Of a stretch of 18,661 nucleotides of DNA, positions 18,360 through 18,661 are shown piece after piece. The stretch is from Funneliformis mosseae (taxonomy: Eukaryota; Glomeromycota; Glomeromycetes; Glomerales; Glomeraceae), in contig CAJVPP010001660.1 of NCBI GenBank assembly GCA_910592005.1, forward strand, positions 1-18,661. Reading direction: 5' to 3'. The notes below the pieces were generated by a model that saw only the letters and a program-made list of their open reading frames with translations, did no database searches and was not told the origin of the DNA. The translations under genes were made by a program, and so were the position numbers. Numbering within the stretch: position 1 is the stretch's first letter; each line of letters begins with the position of its first letter.

Positions 18360-18391
18360 TATCTGTTTCTATATTCCTATCTGTTTCTATG
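18360..18391. repeat. Short direct repeat TATCTGTTTCTAT
   Basis: The 13-bp word occurs twice, starting at 18360 and 18379, separated by ATTCC. Confidence 0.7.
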
Positions 18392-18429
18392 AAAAATAAA
18401 ACTTCTAGAAAAAATTTTAATTTTTTTTT

Positions 18430-18496
18430 ATACTATACGTATGATATATATATGGTTTATATATGGTGTATATATGATATATATATAGTGTATAAT
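18430..18496. repeat. TA-rich simple repeat
   Basis: Alternating TATATATGG and TATATATGA words with a period near 12-18 bp. Confidence 0.7.
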
Positions 18497-18540
18497 AAAA
18501 AAAAGTAAAATAAAAAGTTAGGAACTGATAGGAACATACC

Positions 18541-18555
18541 GGGAGGGAGGGGGGG
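18541..18555 (+). other. Potential G-quadruplex
   Basis: GGGAGGGAGGGGGGG gives four G-tracts with single-base loops. It is conspicuous in DNA that is otherwise G-poor. Confidence 0.6.
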
Positions 18556-18661
18556 ACAAAAGTATTGCACGCTTTTATTTTTTTAATAATTTTTTATTTT
18601 TTACAGAAACATACAAATTTTTTTTTATTTTTCGAAAACTGACATTAATATTTAGTATGTC
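18554..18661. mobile_element. Possible Tc1/mariner-type terminus, cut by the window end
   Basis: GGACAAAAGTATTGCACGC right after the G-run resembles the ACAAAAGTATTGGCAC word common in Tc1/mariner terminal repeats. No transposase and no second terminus are in the window. Confidence 0.25.

Noticed and set aside
1..18661. CRISPR array, rRNA genes, bacterial operons
   Set aside because: No regularly spaced identical repeats with unique spacers, no rRNA-like sequence, and spliced genes show a eukaryotic genome.

Overview
The window looks like nuclear DNA from an A+T-rich fungus. By eye it is about three quarters A+T. It has short GT-AG introns (mostly 70-100 bp), long poly(A)/poly(T) tracts, and gene islands set in very A+T-rich deserts. 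An arbuscular mycorrhizal fungus (Rhizophagus/Glomeromycotina) fits best. That placement is an inference from composition, intron style and gene content; no marker gene proves it.

Layout. 1-145 is the end of a pogo/Tigger-like DNA transposon with a TA at its border. 146-2900 is A+T-rich desert with small tandem repeats. 3000-5620 and 7440-8620 hold coding-like but broken tracts. One of these (4642-4810) resembles a decayed member of the Myb-like family described next. 6483-7244, 9239-9859 and 14161-14912 are three plus-strand genes for divergent two-repeat Myb-like DNA-binding proteins. 10508-12471, on the minus strand, is a complete six-exon NAR1 gene for the cytosolic Fe-S assembly factor. 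Its exons join in frame to give 511 residues, with all eight expected cluster cysteines and a C-terminal Trp. 15460-18661 is again desert, with a near-perfect 64-bp palindrome, two tandem-repeat families, a G-run and a possible Tc1/mariner end.

How the genes relate. NAR1 is a conserved housekeeping gene with three GATAAGGC repeats upstream. The Myb-like genes look like a local paralogous cluster. Two of them share identical middle-exon sizes (110 and 26 nt) and intron phases. The third is intronless and carries a proline-rich repeat tail. Nothing in the sequence shows that NAR1 and the Myb-like genes work together; NAR1 simply lies between members of the cluster.
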